Source of the DNA: a bacterium
Lineage (GTDB): Bacteria > UBP14 > UBA6098 > B30-G16
Reading direction: 5' to 3'
Assembly: GCA_027007865.1 (NCBI GenBank)
Contig: JALTEE010000339.1
Location: 1 to 6,729 of the forward strand
Length of the DNA: 6,729 nt
Below, piece by piece: positions 1-6,729 of this stretch. The notes under the pieces are model-generated. The model was not told where the DNA came from. It was given only the letters and a program-made list of their open reading frames with translations, and searched no databases. A program made the position numbers and the translations under genes. Positions within the stretch are counted from its first letter, which is position 1, and each line of letters begins with the position of its first letter.

Positions 1-119
1 CATCGTTCGTGAAATCGCTCAAAGTAACTGTGCTATAATCCATCTCATTATCGCTCACGACATTCGAACCGAGCGTCGGGTTCGGATAAGTCCCCGTCAA
101 ATCTCCGCCTGCCGATTGA
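1..119. repeat. 119-bp perfect direct repeat, copy at the left edge
   Basis: Bases 1-119 are identical to 685-803 at an offset of 684 bp, a multiple of three. In the fibre protein this copy encodes residues 799-837, starting QSAGGDLTGTYPNPTLG and ending LSDFTND. It is cut by the window edge, so the true repeat may be longer. Identity ends at position 120. Confidence 0.95.
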
Positions 120-2512
120 CCATAAGGCATCGCATCGCCAGAAGCGGAAGCTGTCGCTACATTTGTGATTTTGTGGCTGTTCATATTTATCGTATAACTG
201 CCCGCGCTGTTCCCCGACGCCAAAACCTCCGCGAGCGTCTGGTCATCTGTTCCTGTCCCATCGCCTGCCGCATTTATCGTGACAATGCCATTGCTCGAAT
301 TAACCGAAACACTCGCATAACCAGTGCCAACAAATTTTATGCTGTCGTTTGTGCTCGCTACAGTATATATATGTGTCCCATCCGATACTTTGGCGAAAAG
401 ATTTTGATTATCCGTGTTGTCGAGATAATAGCTGCCATCGTGCCCATCGAGCAGGTCGGCATTCAAATTCGTAACAAGCGTGTTCGAACCGACCGCAAAT
501 GGCGCTCCCGACGCATTGAATGTCTGCAAGCCTGTCCAAGTATTATCGTGACCAAGATTCAAGCCCAGAGTGTATGGACTCGAAGATGTTCCTGAACCGC
601 CTCGTGTCAATGTCGCATCTGTCGCATCGGTAACCTCGTTCCCGATAACATGGTCGGCATCGTCCGCACTCGTGATAAATCCTGCATCGTTCGTGAAATC
701 GCTCAAAGTAACTGTGCTATAATCCATCTCATTATCGCTCACGACATTCGAACCGAGCGTCGGGTTCGGATAAGTCCCCGTCAAATCTCCGCCTGCCGAT
801 TGATCCTCATCTATATAGTTGGAACTTAACCAAGTGGTATCAACACTCACGGTTGTCGCATTTACAGAAATTCCTGTTCCTGCACCGACATCGATTGTGA
901 AATCTCCGGTAGTTCCGCCTTCTGCGCCTGTGCAGCCCGTGCCTGTTGTAATAGTCTGGTTCGGTTCGCCTCCACCGGCGATAATCGTTTCAACTTTACT
1001 TGCTAACGAGTCTAAAGCATCGCCAGTGTTGTTTGGATCGGGATCTATCCAGTTCCAGTCATGCCCGGAATAATATGGAATATCCGCAGCATCAACTTGG
1101 TCAACTCCCGCACCCCAATCGATATCCGACGCCTGAACTGCTGAGTTCTGGATTATAGTAAGTCCCGCGTTATTGATTAGCACATCGCCAGTCATCGGAA
1201 CATCTGTTGCCACATCGGAAGCATTACCGACAAAGATATGTGAATTAGTGAGCGTCAACGATGTCGAGAAAATGCTTTTGTCCTCCCATTGCGGATTGCC
1301 TGCCGCATCGGTGGTCAAAACCTGATTAGCCGAACCATCCTCAATTTTGGTCAAAGTGATTCCATTATTTTTGACTCTTATAGTATCGGTAGCAATTTCA
1401 AGAGTTGCATTATCGACATTGACATCGACGGCATCGGCGGAAACAGTGATACCGGCGCCATCGCCAACATTGAATGTTAGCGCAGGGGATTCTGTTAAAC
1501 CGTTTCCCGCCACATAAGAATTGCCATCATCTGTGCCATCGGCGAAACCCGCAGGAACATTTATTAAATTATCCCAATTAACTGCCGAACCGCCAGATGT
1601 CTGTAATTCCAATGTATCGTAATATGCTTGAAGTGTATCCCAACTCGCTATTCCAATATTGTCATTGCCGGGGACCCAATTCGAGCCGTTCCATTTCAAA
1701 ACCTGATTAACGCCGACTCCCGATGTATTCACATCGGATAAGTCCGATATTATATTGTCCGAAAGGTCGTCCGCTTCGTTGTCGATTTTAACATATCGCA
1801 AAACACCTGCCTCGGTAATTTGAAGCGAATCGGTCGCGTCCGTCCATGTGAATGCAGTGATTAGTTCGTTCGATATGCTGCCATCGACTTCCGATGTGAG
1901 ATATCGTCCGTCGAGGTTTGTTGTAATCGGCGATGTTCCAGCATTCTGCGTAAGCGTTAGGTCGCCTGTGCCCGTGCCGAATGAAAGCCCCGTTACAACT
2001 TCGTTGCCGATAACATTGTCCGCATCATCCACATTGTCGATACCGTCGGCAAAATCGGCAGGCATCCCTGCTATATCTCCCCAACTAACTGCTCCTGTGG
2101 AATCCGAATAAGTCGAAGAATAAGATTGCGCTGTGATAACGGCGGAATCGGCAATTTCGGAGTGGTAAGCGTATGCAACCGATGTGAATGGAATGCGAGG
2201 CGATAGAACTTCGCCATTGACGGTAAGTTCGAGATAATATTGTGTTTCGAAAGGTAAGTCGATGGGCGTGCTCGAACCGAGGGACACTTCGAAAAGCCCC
2301 TTCGTAATTGTAACACTTGCATCCGTCTCCGACCAGAGCACCGTTCCACCCGTAGCAGCATCGTAAATGCGAAACTGAATGCTGACCGTTCCGTCGATTC
2401 CGACGCCTGTATCGTCGGTCAATTTTCCTTGATAATTGATTTGATGCGGAACAGCGAGAGATAAAGAAACGATTGCCAAAATGGCAATAAAAACAGATGT
2501 TTTGGAGAACAT
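1..2512 (-). CDS. Large secreted fibre-like surface protein with tail-fibre-type repeats (3' end beyond the window)
   Basis: I read this minus-strand frame codon by codon: it is open from the ATG at 2512-2510 to the left edge (837 codons, no stop seen). The ATG follows an AGGAGG site. Residues 1-20 form a signal peptide (K4, then a hydrophobic core ending SLSLA). Residues 21-124 match a domain common in secreted proteins of FCB-group genomes: QINYQGKLTD, then FRIYDA, GLFEVSLGS and PRIPFTSVAYAY. The rest is rich in Gly, Asp, Thr, Asn and Ser, nearly free of Cys, and built of degenerate motifs: W144-G157 and W313-G326 (W-D/G-x-x-x-x-x-P-A-x-F-A-D-G), DDADxVIGNEV at 162-172 and 617-627, GDLTGTYPNPTL at 576 and 804, and LLDGHDGSYYLD at 687-698. 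The last two resemble phage tail fibres and related bacterial fibre proteins. I infer an exported, elongated, probably trimeric surface fibre or adhesin; ligand and anchoring are unknown. The missing C-terminus could hold an S74-type chaperone domain or a sorting tail. Confidence 0.85.
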   Translation of the reverse strand, partial: MFSKTSVFIAILAIVSLSLAVPHQINYQGKLTDDTGVGIDGTVSIQFRIYDAATGGTVLWSETDASVTITKGLFEVSLGSSTPIDLPFETQYYLELTVNGEVLSPRIPFTSVAYAYHSEIADSAVITAQSYSSTYSDSTGAVSWGDIAGMPADFADGIDNVDDADNVIGNEVVTGLSFGTGTGDLTLTQNAGTSPITTNLDGRYLTSEVDGSISNELITAFTWTDATDSLQITEAGVLRYVKIDNEADDLSDNIISDLSDVNTSGVGVNQVLKWNGSNWVPGNDNIGIASWDTLQAYYDTLELQTSGGSAVNWDNLINVPAGFADGTDDGNSYVAGNGLTESPALTFNVGDGAGITVSADAVDVNVDNATLEIATDTIRVKNNGITLTKIEDGSANQVLTTDAAGNPQWEDKSIFSTSLTLTNSHIFVGNASDVATDVPMTGDVLINNAGLTIIQNSAVQASDIDWGAGVDQVDAADIPYYSGHDWNWIDPDPNNTGDALDSLASKVETIIAGGGEPNQTITTGTGCTGAEGGTTGDFTIDVGAGTGISVNATTVSVDTTWLSSNYIDEDQSAGGDLTGTYPNPTLGSNVVSDNEMDYSTVTLSDFTNDAGFITSADDADHVIGNEVTDATDATLTRGGSGTSSSPYTLGLNLGHDNTWTGLQTFNASGAPFAVGSNTLVTNLNADLLDGHDGSYYLDNTDNQNLFAKVSDGTHIYTVASTNDSIKFVGTGYASVSVNSSNGIVTINAAGDGTGTDDQTLAEVLASGNSAGSYTINMNSHKITNVATASASGDAMPYGQSAGGDLTGTYPNPTLGSNVVSDNEMDYSTVTLSDFTND
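685..803. repeat. 119-bp perfect direct repeat, internal copy
   Basis: This copy is identical base for base to 1-119 and encodes residues 571-609 of the fibre protein. In protein direction, the preceding residues differ between copies (NYIDED here, DAMPYG in the other). The following residues here are AGFITSADDADHVIGNEV, whose counterpart in the other copy lies outside the window. Confidence 0.95.
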
Positions 2513-2520
2513 ATTTCCCC

Positions 2521-2526
2521 CCTCCT
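2521..2526 (-). promoter_or_regulatory. Shine-Dalgarno site of the fibre gene
   Basis: The minus strand reads AGGAGG, continuing as a run of G, with 8 bases before the ATG at 2512. It is the strongest ribosome binding site in the window and fixes the start of the fibre gene just before an obvious signal peptide. Confidence 0.85.
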
Positions 2527-2566
2527 GAATGATTTGATGAAATTCTAATAAGCACTACATTTTTGA

Positions 2567-2572
2567 ATTATA
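2567..2572 (-). promoter_or_regulatory. Candidate -10 box for the fibre gene
   Basis: The minus strand carries an exact TATAAT inside an AT-rich stretch, which would put the transcript start near 2560 and leave a leader of about 48 bases. A matching -35 is poor: TTTGCG lies at roughly the right distance only. AT-rich spacers give such boxes by chance, and FCB-group promoters may follow a different consensus, so this is a suggestion only. Confidence 0.3.
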
Positions 2573-2598
2573 TAATATAAGAAACTTTAAACGCAAAG

Positions 2599-2620
2599 AA
2601 AAAAGATTGTTGCAAAACAA
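2599..2620 (-). terminator. Weak hairpin plus T-tract after the broken gene
   Basis: Bases 2607-2620 form a perfect 5-bp stem (TTGTT/AACAA) with a 4-base loop. On the minus strand it is followed by a T-rich tract (TCTTTTTT). It lies 12 bases past the TAG stop at 2633-2635. The stem is short and AT-rich, so it would be a weak intrinsic terminator at best. Confidence 0.3.
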
Positions 2621-2632
2621 AAATTTACTAAA

Positions 2633-3769
2633 CTATTTTATATGAAATACTTTTTGGCTACCGATACCATCAATATTCAAAATATATACTCCATCAGGTT
2701 TTCCTGCGGCGTTCCATAATACTTTCCCGTTTCCGTGCGATGTGGTAACACATCTGCCGGATATATCGAGAATTTTCACTGTTCGCTCTCCGCTTTCCCA
2801 TTTGATATCGAGAGTGTTATTAAACGGAGACGGATATGTGCGGATACTTTGCTTTTTCGGCTTCTGAATAGAATGTTCTGCGATTTCGTTTAAGTCGAAT
2901 AAATTCCATCGAGCGGAAAGGCTGCCATCACTTCCGTTTATCCACGCAAGGAGAAGGGTGTTATCGTCGAGGACTGCGCCGTCAGGCGAGAAATCGGGCG
3001 AATTTGAGAATGCCAATCTCGTAGGCAACCATTCCTCACTTTCGCCGGATAGTGCCCATATTTCCGTGTTCTGCGACGAATGCCGAGCATTGAAGAGGAC
3101 AACAGGTTCGCCGTCGTTATCTATTATTGCGGTCGGTTCGAGGATGGTGTGTTCGCTCCATATTTGCTGTGGTGTGCTCCAATCGTCGCTACGATGAGAC
3201 GACCATAGATAGCCGTCCTGCCCTCGCCAGAAAAGATAAATTTCGCCATCACCAGCGACAACAGCAGCCGGCATCGAACCGTCGCCGATATAATTATCGT
3301 CGCCAAAGATACCGTCGGCAAATGTCTTGCAGTGAATTTGCGCGCCGTCGGAACGAAGCGATGTCCAGGAAATCCACATTACACCCGATGAATCTTCGAC
3401 CGCATCGGAATAAATTTCTTCATATTCGTCGTCGGAACCGCTTCCCATCGTATCCATTCGCACAGAATATCCGTCCGCTTCGAGGTCGTTTGAAAATGCC
3501 GATAATTCGTGCTCGAGTTCGTCCCACAATCAGGAGTTCACCACAATATCGACGAGACTGTCTTCTGTCTGCGCTTCCTTCACTGCACCTATGCGGAGCG
3601 GCGTTTTCGGAAAGCCGAACCTCGCATCGTATTCTTTCGGTGTTATCGGTTTTCCACCGATGGGGTCAAGCCAGCGCGTGATTGGAACATTTTTGCCAAA
3701 ACAAGCGCTGAAAATGATCACACACAGCGTAAAAACAGATGAAATTCTTATTATAATTTCTTGTAGTAT
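2633..3769 (-). pseudogene. Disrupted T9SS-exported surface protein: C25-like start, four blade-like repeats, sorting tail
   Basis: The minus-strand frame is open from 3769 to the TAG at 2633-2635 except for a TGA at 3530-3532. Upstream of the TGA, 63 codons can be read from a GTG at 3721. They follow a hydrophobic stretch (ISSVFTLCVIIFSAC) that looks like a lipoprotein signal with Cys at 3701-3703, but no ATG, GTG or TTG precedes that stretch in frame. The words around the TGA (VDIVVNS, stop, LWDELEHEL, then DLEADGYSV) resemble the beginning of the catalytic region in gingipain-like C25 proteins; no catalytic His/Cys domain follows. The downstream part (298 codons from a TTG at 3529) has four repeats of about 46 residues with a G-x-x-x-x-x-W core, like BNR or sialidase propeller blades. 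It ends in a type IX sorting tail: TYPSPFNNTL, then VKILDISGR and DGVYILNI. A product from the TTG would lack an export signal, so I call it a pseudogene. A sequencing error remains possible. Confidence 0.7.
3530..3532 (-). other. In-frame TGA stop splitting the surface-protein frame
   Basis: The minus strand reads GTG AAC TCC TGA TTG TGG GAC, where both flanks form one continuous protein motif (VVNS-x-LWDEL). One base change from TCA, CGA, GGA or AGA would create it. Selenocysteine is unlikely: I see no convincing SECIS-type hairpin directly downstream, and related proteins have no conserved Cys there that I recall. Code reassignment is unlikely given about 1,780 TGA-free codons in the neighbours. 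Confidence 0.85.
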
Positions 3770-3832
3770 TTAATGTTCAAAATCCTCGAATTAGCGTTTT
3801 TTAAATTTTTTTGATAAAATGATTGATATATT

Positions 3833-3850
3833 AAAAGAATTGGTAATTCT
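3833..3850 (-). terminator. Possible weak terminator just after uvrA
   Basis: A perfect 6-bp inverted repeat (AGAATT/AATTCT, 3-base loop, 3836-3850) starts 4 bases after the uvrA TAA at 3855-3857. On the minus strand it runs into TTT. The stem is AT-rich and the T-tract short, so it would be leaky at best. The position fits the end of the uvrA transcript. Confidence 0.3.
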
Positions 3851-3854
3851 ATTT

Positions 3855-6680
3855 TTAGATTAAAATCTTTTTCAAATACTTTCCCGTTATCGATTCTTTG
3901 AATTTTATAATTTTTTCGGGTGTTCCTTGCGCAACGACTTTCCCGCCTTTTTCGCCTCCTTCGGGACCGAGGTCGATTATCCAATCCGAATGTGCAATTA
4001 CATCGAGATTGTGCTCGATAACGACTATCGTATTCCCTTTTTCCACCAACTTATCGAGAACGGATAACAGGACTTTGACATCGTAAGCGTGCAGTCCAAC
4101 GGTCGGTTCGTCGAGAATGTATAGCGTGTTTCCTGTTGCGATGTGAGTGAGTTCTTTTGCGAGTTTTACGCGCTGCGCTTCTCCGCCGGACAGTGTCGGT
4201 GCGGGCTGACCGAGTTTAATGTAGCCGAGACCGACATCGTGCAAGACTTGCAACTTGCGCGCTATCGGTGGAATGTTCTCGAAAAGCGTGAGCGCTTCCT
4301 CGACTGTCATATCGAGGACGTCCGCTATCGAATGACCTTTGAATTTTATCTCGAGCGTCTCGCGATTGTATCTTTTCCCTTTGCACGCATCGCAATGAAT
4401 ATATACATCTGGGAGGAAGTGCATTTCGAGTTTTATCATTCCGTCGCCGCGACAAGCTTCGCATCGACCGCCTTTCACATTGAACGAGAAGCGCCCCGGT
4501 TTATATCCTCTTGCCCGAGATTCTGGCAGCGAAGCGAAAATTTCCCGTATCGGCGTGAAAACACCCGTATATGTCGATGGATTGGAGCGCGGCGTTCTAC
4601 CAATTGGCGACTGGTCTATATCGATAACTTTGTCGAGATACTGCATCCCCTTGACTTCACGGTATTTCAGCGGTTTCAGATGTGCGCGATGATAGTGTCT
4701 CGCAAGAATCGGATACAGTGTTTCATTTATTAGCGTGGACTTTCCCGAACCAGACACGCCCGTGATGCAGATGAATTTGCCGAGTGGGAATTTCACATCG
4801 ATATTTTTGAGATTATGTCCTTGCGCACCCTCGATTGTGAGATAATCACCATTTCCGCTTCGCCTTTTTTCGGGGATTTTGATTTTGAGCTTGCCTGTCA
4901 GATATTGTCCCGTATAACTCTCGCTCGATTTTTCGATATCTTGCATGGTTCCCGCAGCAACAATGTTTCCTCCGAGTGTTCCCGCACCGGGACCGAGGTC
5001 TACGATATAGTCCGCTCGGCGAATTGTATCTCTGTCGTGCTCGACGATAATTATCGTGTTTCCAATGTCGCGAAGTTGTTCGAGCGTGTTTATCAATCTC
5101 TGCGTATCTCTCGCGTGGAGACCGATGGTCGGCTCATCGAGGACATACAGAACACCGACGAGTTTCGAGCCGATTTGTGTGGCGAGATGAATTCTTTGCG
5201 CTTCGCCGCCTGAAAGCGTGTGAGTTATTCTATCGAGCGTAAGATATCCGACGCCGACATCGTATAAGAATTGCAATCTCTGTTTAATTTCTTTAACGAT
5301 TTGCTCTGCAATTTGTTGTTGAGTCGGTGTTAATTTTTTCATCAAATTATTAAAAAATTTCAATGCTCGTTCGATGGACATTCGCACTATTTCATAGATA
5401 TTTTTACCGACAACAGTAACGGCTCGCGCTTCGGGACGCAATCGCGAACCGCCACAGGTTTTACACGGCACAGATACCATAAACCGCTCAAGCCAAGCGC
5501 GCATATCGTTCGATTGAGTTTGCCGATAGCGCCGCTCGAGATTCGGGATAACTCCCTCGTAACTCCCGCGCCAGATGCCTTCGTGTCTGCCGTTGCTGCT
5601 GATGTATTCCATTTCGATTTCATCGGGAGAACCATACAGCACCACTTTTTGCTGCTCGTCTGTCAACGATTTCCACGGCTTGTTCAACGGGATGTCGTAT
5701 TTTTTCGAAAGCGCCTTCAACTTTGCAAAATACCATCCTCCGATGGGGTCTCGCCAGGGAAGTATCGCACCTGCAAGCAGCGATATATTTTTATCGGGAA
5801 TAATCAAATCGGGGTCGATGCGCATCTGCACGCCGAGACCTGAACAATCTTCGCAGGCGCCGTATGGAGAATTAAAAGAGAACATTCGCGGAGAAAGTTC
5901 TTGAATACTGGTGCCGCAGTCGGGACAAGCCATCTTTTCCGAGAAAAAGCGCTCCTCGCCTGTGTCGTAATCGAGCACAACGAGCAGACCGTCGCCGTAT
6001 TGCAGCGCAGTTTCGACCGATTCGGACAGCCGACCGCGATATTTATCCTCGACGGTGAGCCTATCCACGACGAGTTCGATTTTGTGCTTTTTATTCTTGT
6101 CGAGGTGAATTTGCTCGTCCATCGTTTTTATTGTGCCATCGATTCGGACGCGTAAAAACCCTTCCTTTTGGAGCCGCTCGAATAGCGATTTATGTTCGCC
6201 TTTCCTGTTCCGTATCATTGGAGCGAGCAGTATAATTTTGTGTCCCGCCGGCATAGTGAGAATTTCATCCGTGATGCCCTGAACAGTCCATCGGACGATG
6301 GGTTTTCCGCAAATCCAACAGTGAGGCGTTCCCACGCGAGCAAATAGAAGGCGCAGATAATCGTAGATTTCCGTGGTAGTCGCCACTGTGGAGCGCGGAT
6401 TGTGCGAGAGTTTCCGCTGCTGAATCGCTATAGCGGGTGAAAGCCCGTCGATTCGCTCTACATCGGGTTTTTCCATAAGCGATAGAAACTGTCTCGCATA
6501 GGCGGAAAGCGATTCCACATAGCGCCGCTGACCTTCCGCATAAATCGTATCGAATGCGAGCGAACTTTTCCCCGAACCGGAAAGACCTGTGATGACAACG
6601 AGTTTGTTACGAGGGATTACAACATCTATGTTTTTAAGGTTATGCTCCCGTGCCCCTTCGATTTTTATGTATTTTTCCAT
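3855..6680 (-). CDS. uvrA: UvrA, excision nuclease subunit A
   Basis: UvrA is the DNA-damage sensor of nucleotide excision repair. A UvrA dimer with UvrB scans DNA in the cytoplasm, and UvrB then recruits UvrC for incision. The 941-residue length matches the family (about 940). First ATPase half: Walker A GLSGSGKS at 32-39 (K38), ABC signature LSGGE at 489-493, Walker B ending D515-E516, switch H548. Second half: Walker A at 641-648 (K647), signature from 830, Walker B ending D857-E858, switch H890. Zinc modules: C252/C255/C276/C279, and C740/C743/C763/C766 in the C-terminal finger that contacts DNA. Extra pairs C121/C124 and C406/C409 could form a third zinc site, as reported for some Gram-positive UvrA proteins (inference). 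The ATG at 6680 gives the usual [18 protein letters not shown] start, and an in-frame TAA at 6704-6702 excludes a much longer protein. No uvrB or uvrC is adjacent, and no clear SD or LexA-like box is visible. Confidence 0.98.
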   Translation of the reverse strand: MEKYIKIEGAREHNLKNIDVVIPRNKLVVITGLSGSGKSSLAFDTIYAEGQRRYVESLSAYARQFLSLMEKPDVERIDGLSPAIAIQQRKLSHNPRSTVATTTEIYDYLRLLFARVGTPHCWICGKPIVRWTVQGITDEILTMPAGHKIILLAPMIRNRKGEHKSLFERLQKEGFLRVRIDGTIKTMDEQIHLDKNKKHKIELVVDRLTVEDKYRGRLSESVETALQYGDGLLVVLDYDTGEERFFSEKMACPDCGTSIQELSPRMFSFNSPYGACEDCSGLGVQMRIDPDLIIPDKNISLLAGAILPWRDPIGGWYFAKLKALSKKYDIPLNKPWKSLTDEQQKVVLYGSPDEIEMEYISSNGRHEGIWRGSYEGVIPNLERRYRQTQSNDMRAWLERFMVSVPCKTCGGSRLRPEARAVTVVGKNIYEIVRMSIERALKFFNNLMKKLTPTQQQIAEQIVKEIKQRLQFLYDVGVGYLTLDRITHTLSGGEAQRIHLATQIGSKLVGVLYVLDEPTIGLHARDTQRLINTLEQLRDIGNTIIIVEHDRDTIRRADYIVDLGPGAGTLGGNIVAAGTMQDIEKSSESYTGQYLTGKLKIKIPEKRRSGNGDYLTIEGAQGHNLKNIDVKFPLGKFICITGVSGSGKSTLINETLYPILARHYHRAHLKPLKYREVKGMQYLDKVIDIDQSPIGRTPRSNPSTYTGVFTPIREIFASLPESRARGYKPGRFSFNVKGGRCEACRGDGMIKLEMHFLPDVYIHCDACKGKRYNRETLEIKFKGHSIADVLDMTVEEALTLFENIPPIARKLQVLHDVGLGYIKLGQPAPTLSGGEAQRVKLAKELTHIATGNTLYILDEPTVGLHAYDVKVLLSVLDKLVEKGNTIVVIEHNLDVIAHSDWIIDLGPEGGEKGGKVVAQGTPEKIIKFKESITGKYLKKILI

Positions 6681-6729
6681 CGTATTGCTGCAAAGTTTAT
6701 GTTAAAATCAAAATATTTATGATATAATT
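6681..6729 (-). promoter_or_regulatory. Short AT-rich leader upstream of uvrA, no clear signals
   Basis: Only 49 bases upstream of uvrA are in the window. On the minus strand they hold AT-rich words that could serve as a -10 (TAACAT, TATCAT), but no convincing -35 and no purine-rich ribosome binding site; the bases before the ATG read GCAGCAATACG. The promoter may lie partly outside the window. Confidence 0.25.

Noticed and set aside
116..595. Plus-strand open frame of 159 codons, and other plus-strand frames up to about 2100
   Set aside because: They are antisense shadows of the fibre gene, whose minus-strand frame is fully open with signal peptide, RBS and recognisable motifs. The plus-strand products have no recognisable domains.
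1..803. YPNP in the fibre repeats as a type IX sorting signal
   Set aside because: The motif is GDLTGTYPNPTL in mid-protein repeats, familiar from tail-fibre-like proteins. A sorting tail would be C-terminal and followed by DxxGR and GxYxxxI elements, which are absent here.
1..2500. Frequent CATCG/CGATG words as an uptake or recombination signal
   Set aside because: They follow from the many Asp codons (GAT preceded by C) in a Gly/Asp-rich protein; spacing and orientation follow the reading frame.
2071..2555. Two minus-strand frames of 96 and 156 codons
   Set aside because: They overlap the N-terminal part of the fibre gene in other frames, look like random basic/Arg-rich shadow translations, and lack the strong RBS placement of the ATG at 2512.
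3530..3532. TGA read as Gly, Trp or selenocysteine
   Set aside because: uvrA and the fibre gene have no in-frame TGA in about 1,780 codons, so reassignment is unsupported. No convincing SECIS hairpin follows, and the gene also lacks a start, which fits decay better.
3127..3681. Plus-strand frame of 184 codons opposite the broken gene
   Set aside because: The Arg-rich product has no domain character, while the minus-strand frame carries the blade repeats and sorting tail. It is a shadow frame.
4143..6155. Several plus- and minus-strand frames of 62-196 codons inside uvrA
   Set aside because: All lie within the fully conserved uvrA coding sequence and have no independent support.

Overview
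The window holds three reading units, all on the minus strand, so transcription runs from right to left: uvrA (6680-3855), a broken gene for a secreted surface protein (about 3769-2633), and the first 837 codons of a large secreted fibre-like protein (2512 to the left edge). The two gaps between them are AT-rich and short (about 85-135 bp). No tRNA, rRNA, CRISPR array, insertion sequence or transposase is visible.

The organism is probably an uncultivated or little-studied bacterium of the Bacteroidetes/FCB type. The evidence is a type IX secretion (Por/T9SS type A) sorting tail on the middle gene and a 'QINYQGKLTD' type N-terminal domain on the fibre protein, which recurs in secreted proteins of FCB-group genomes. 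The genetic code looks standard, because neither the 941-codon uvrA frame nor the 837-codon fibre frame contains an in-frame TGA. The phylum cannot be fixed from this window.

Right: uvrA is full length with all ATPase and zinc motifs. It is the damage-recognition subunit of nucleotide excision repair and is functionally unrelated to its neighbours.

Middle: a reading frame encodes, in order, a lipoprotein-like signal segment, a short stretch resembling the start of gingipain-type (C25) proteins, four blade-like repeats and a T9SS sorting tail. It is split by an in-frame TGA at 3530-3532 and has no good start codon in its own frame. It reads as a decaying gene.

Left: the fibre protein has a signal peptide, a conserved N-terminal domain and phage-tail-fibre-like repeats. 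It carries a perfect 119-bp direct repeat, 684 bp (228 codons) apart, whose second copy runs off the left edge. The surface-protein repeat and the broken neighbour are the parts worth a second look. I see no convincing new defence, mobile or regulatory system here.
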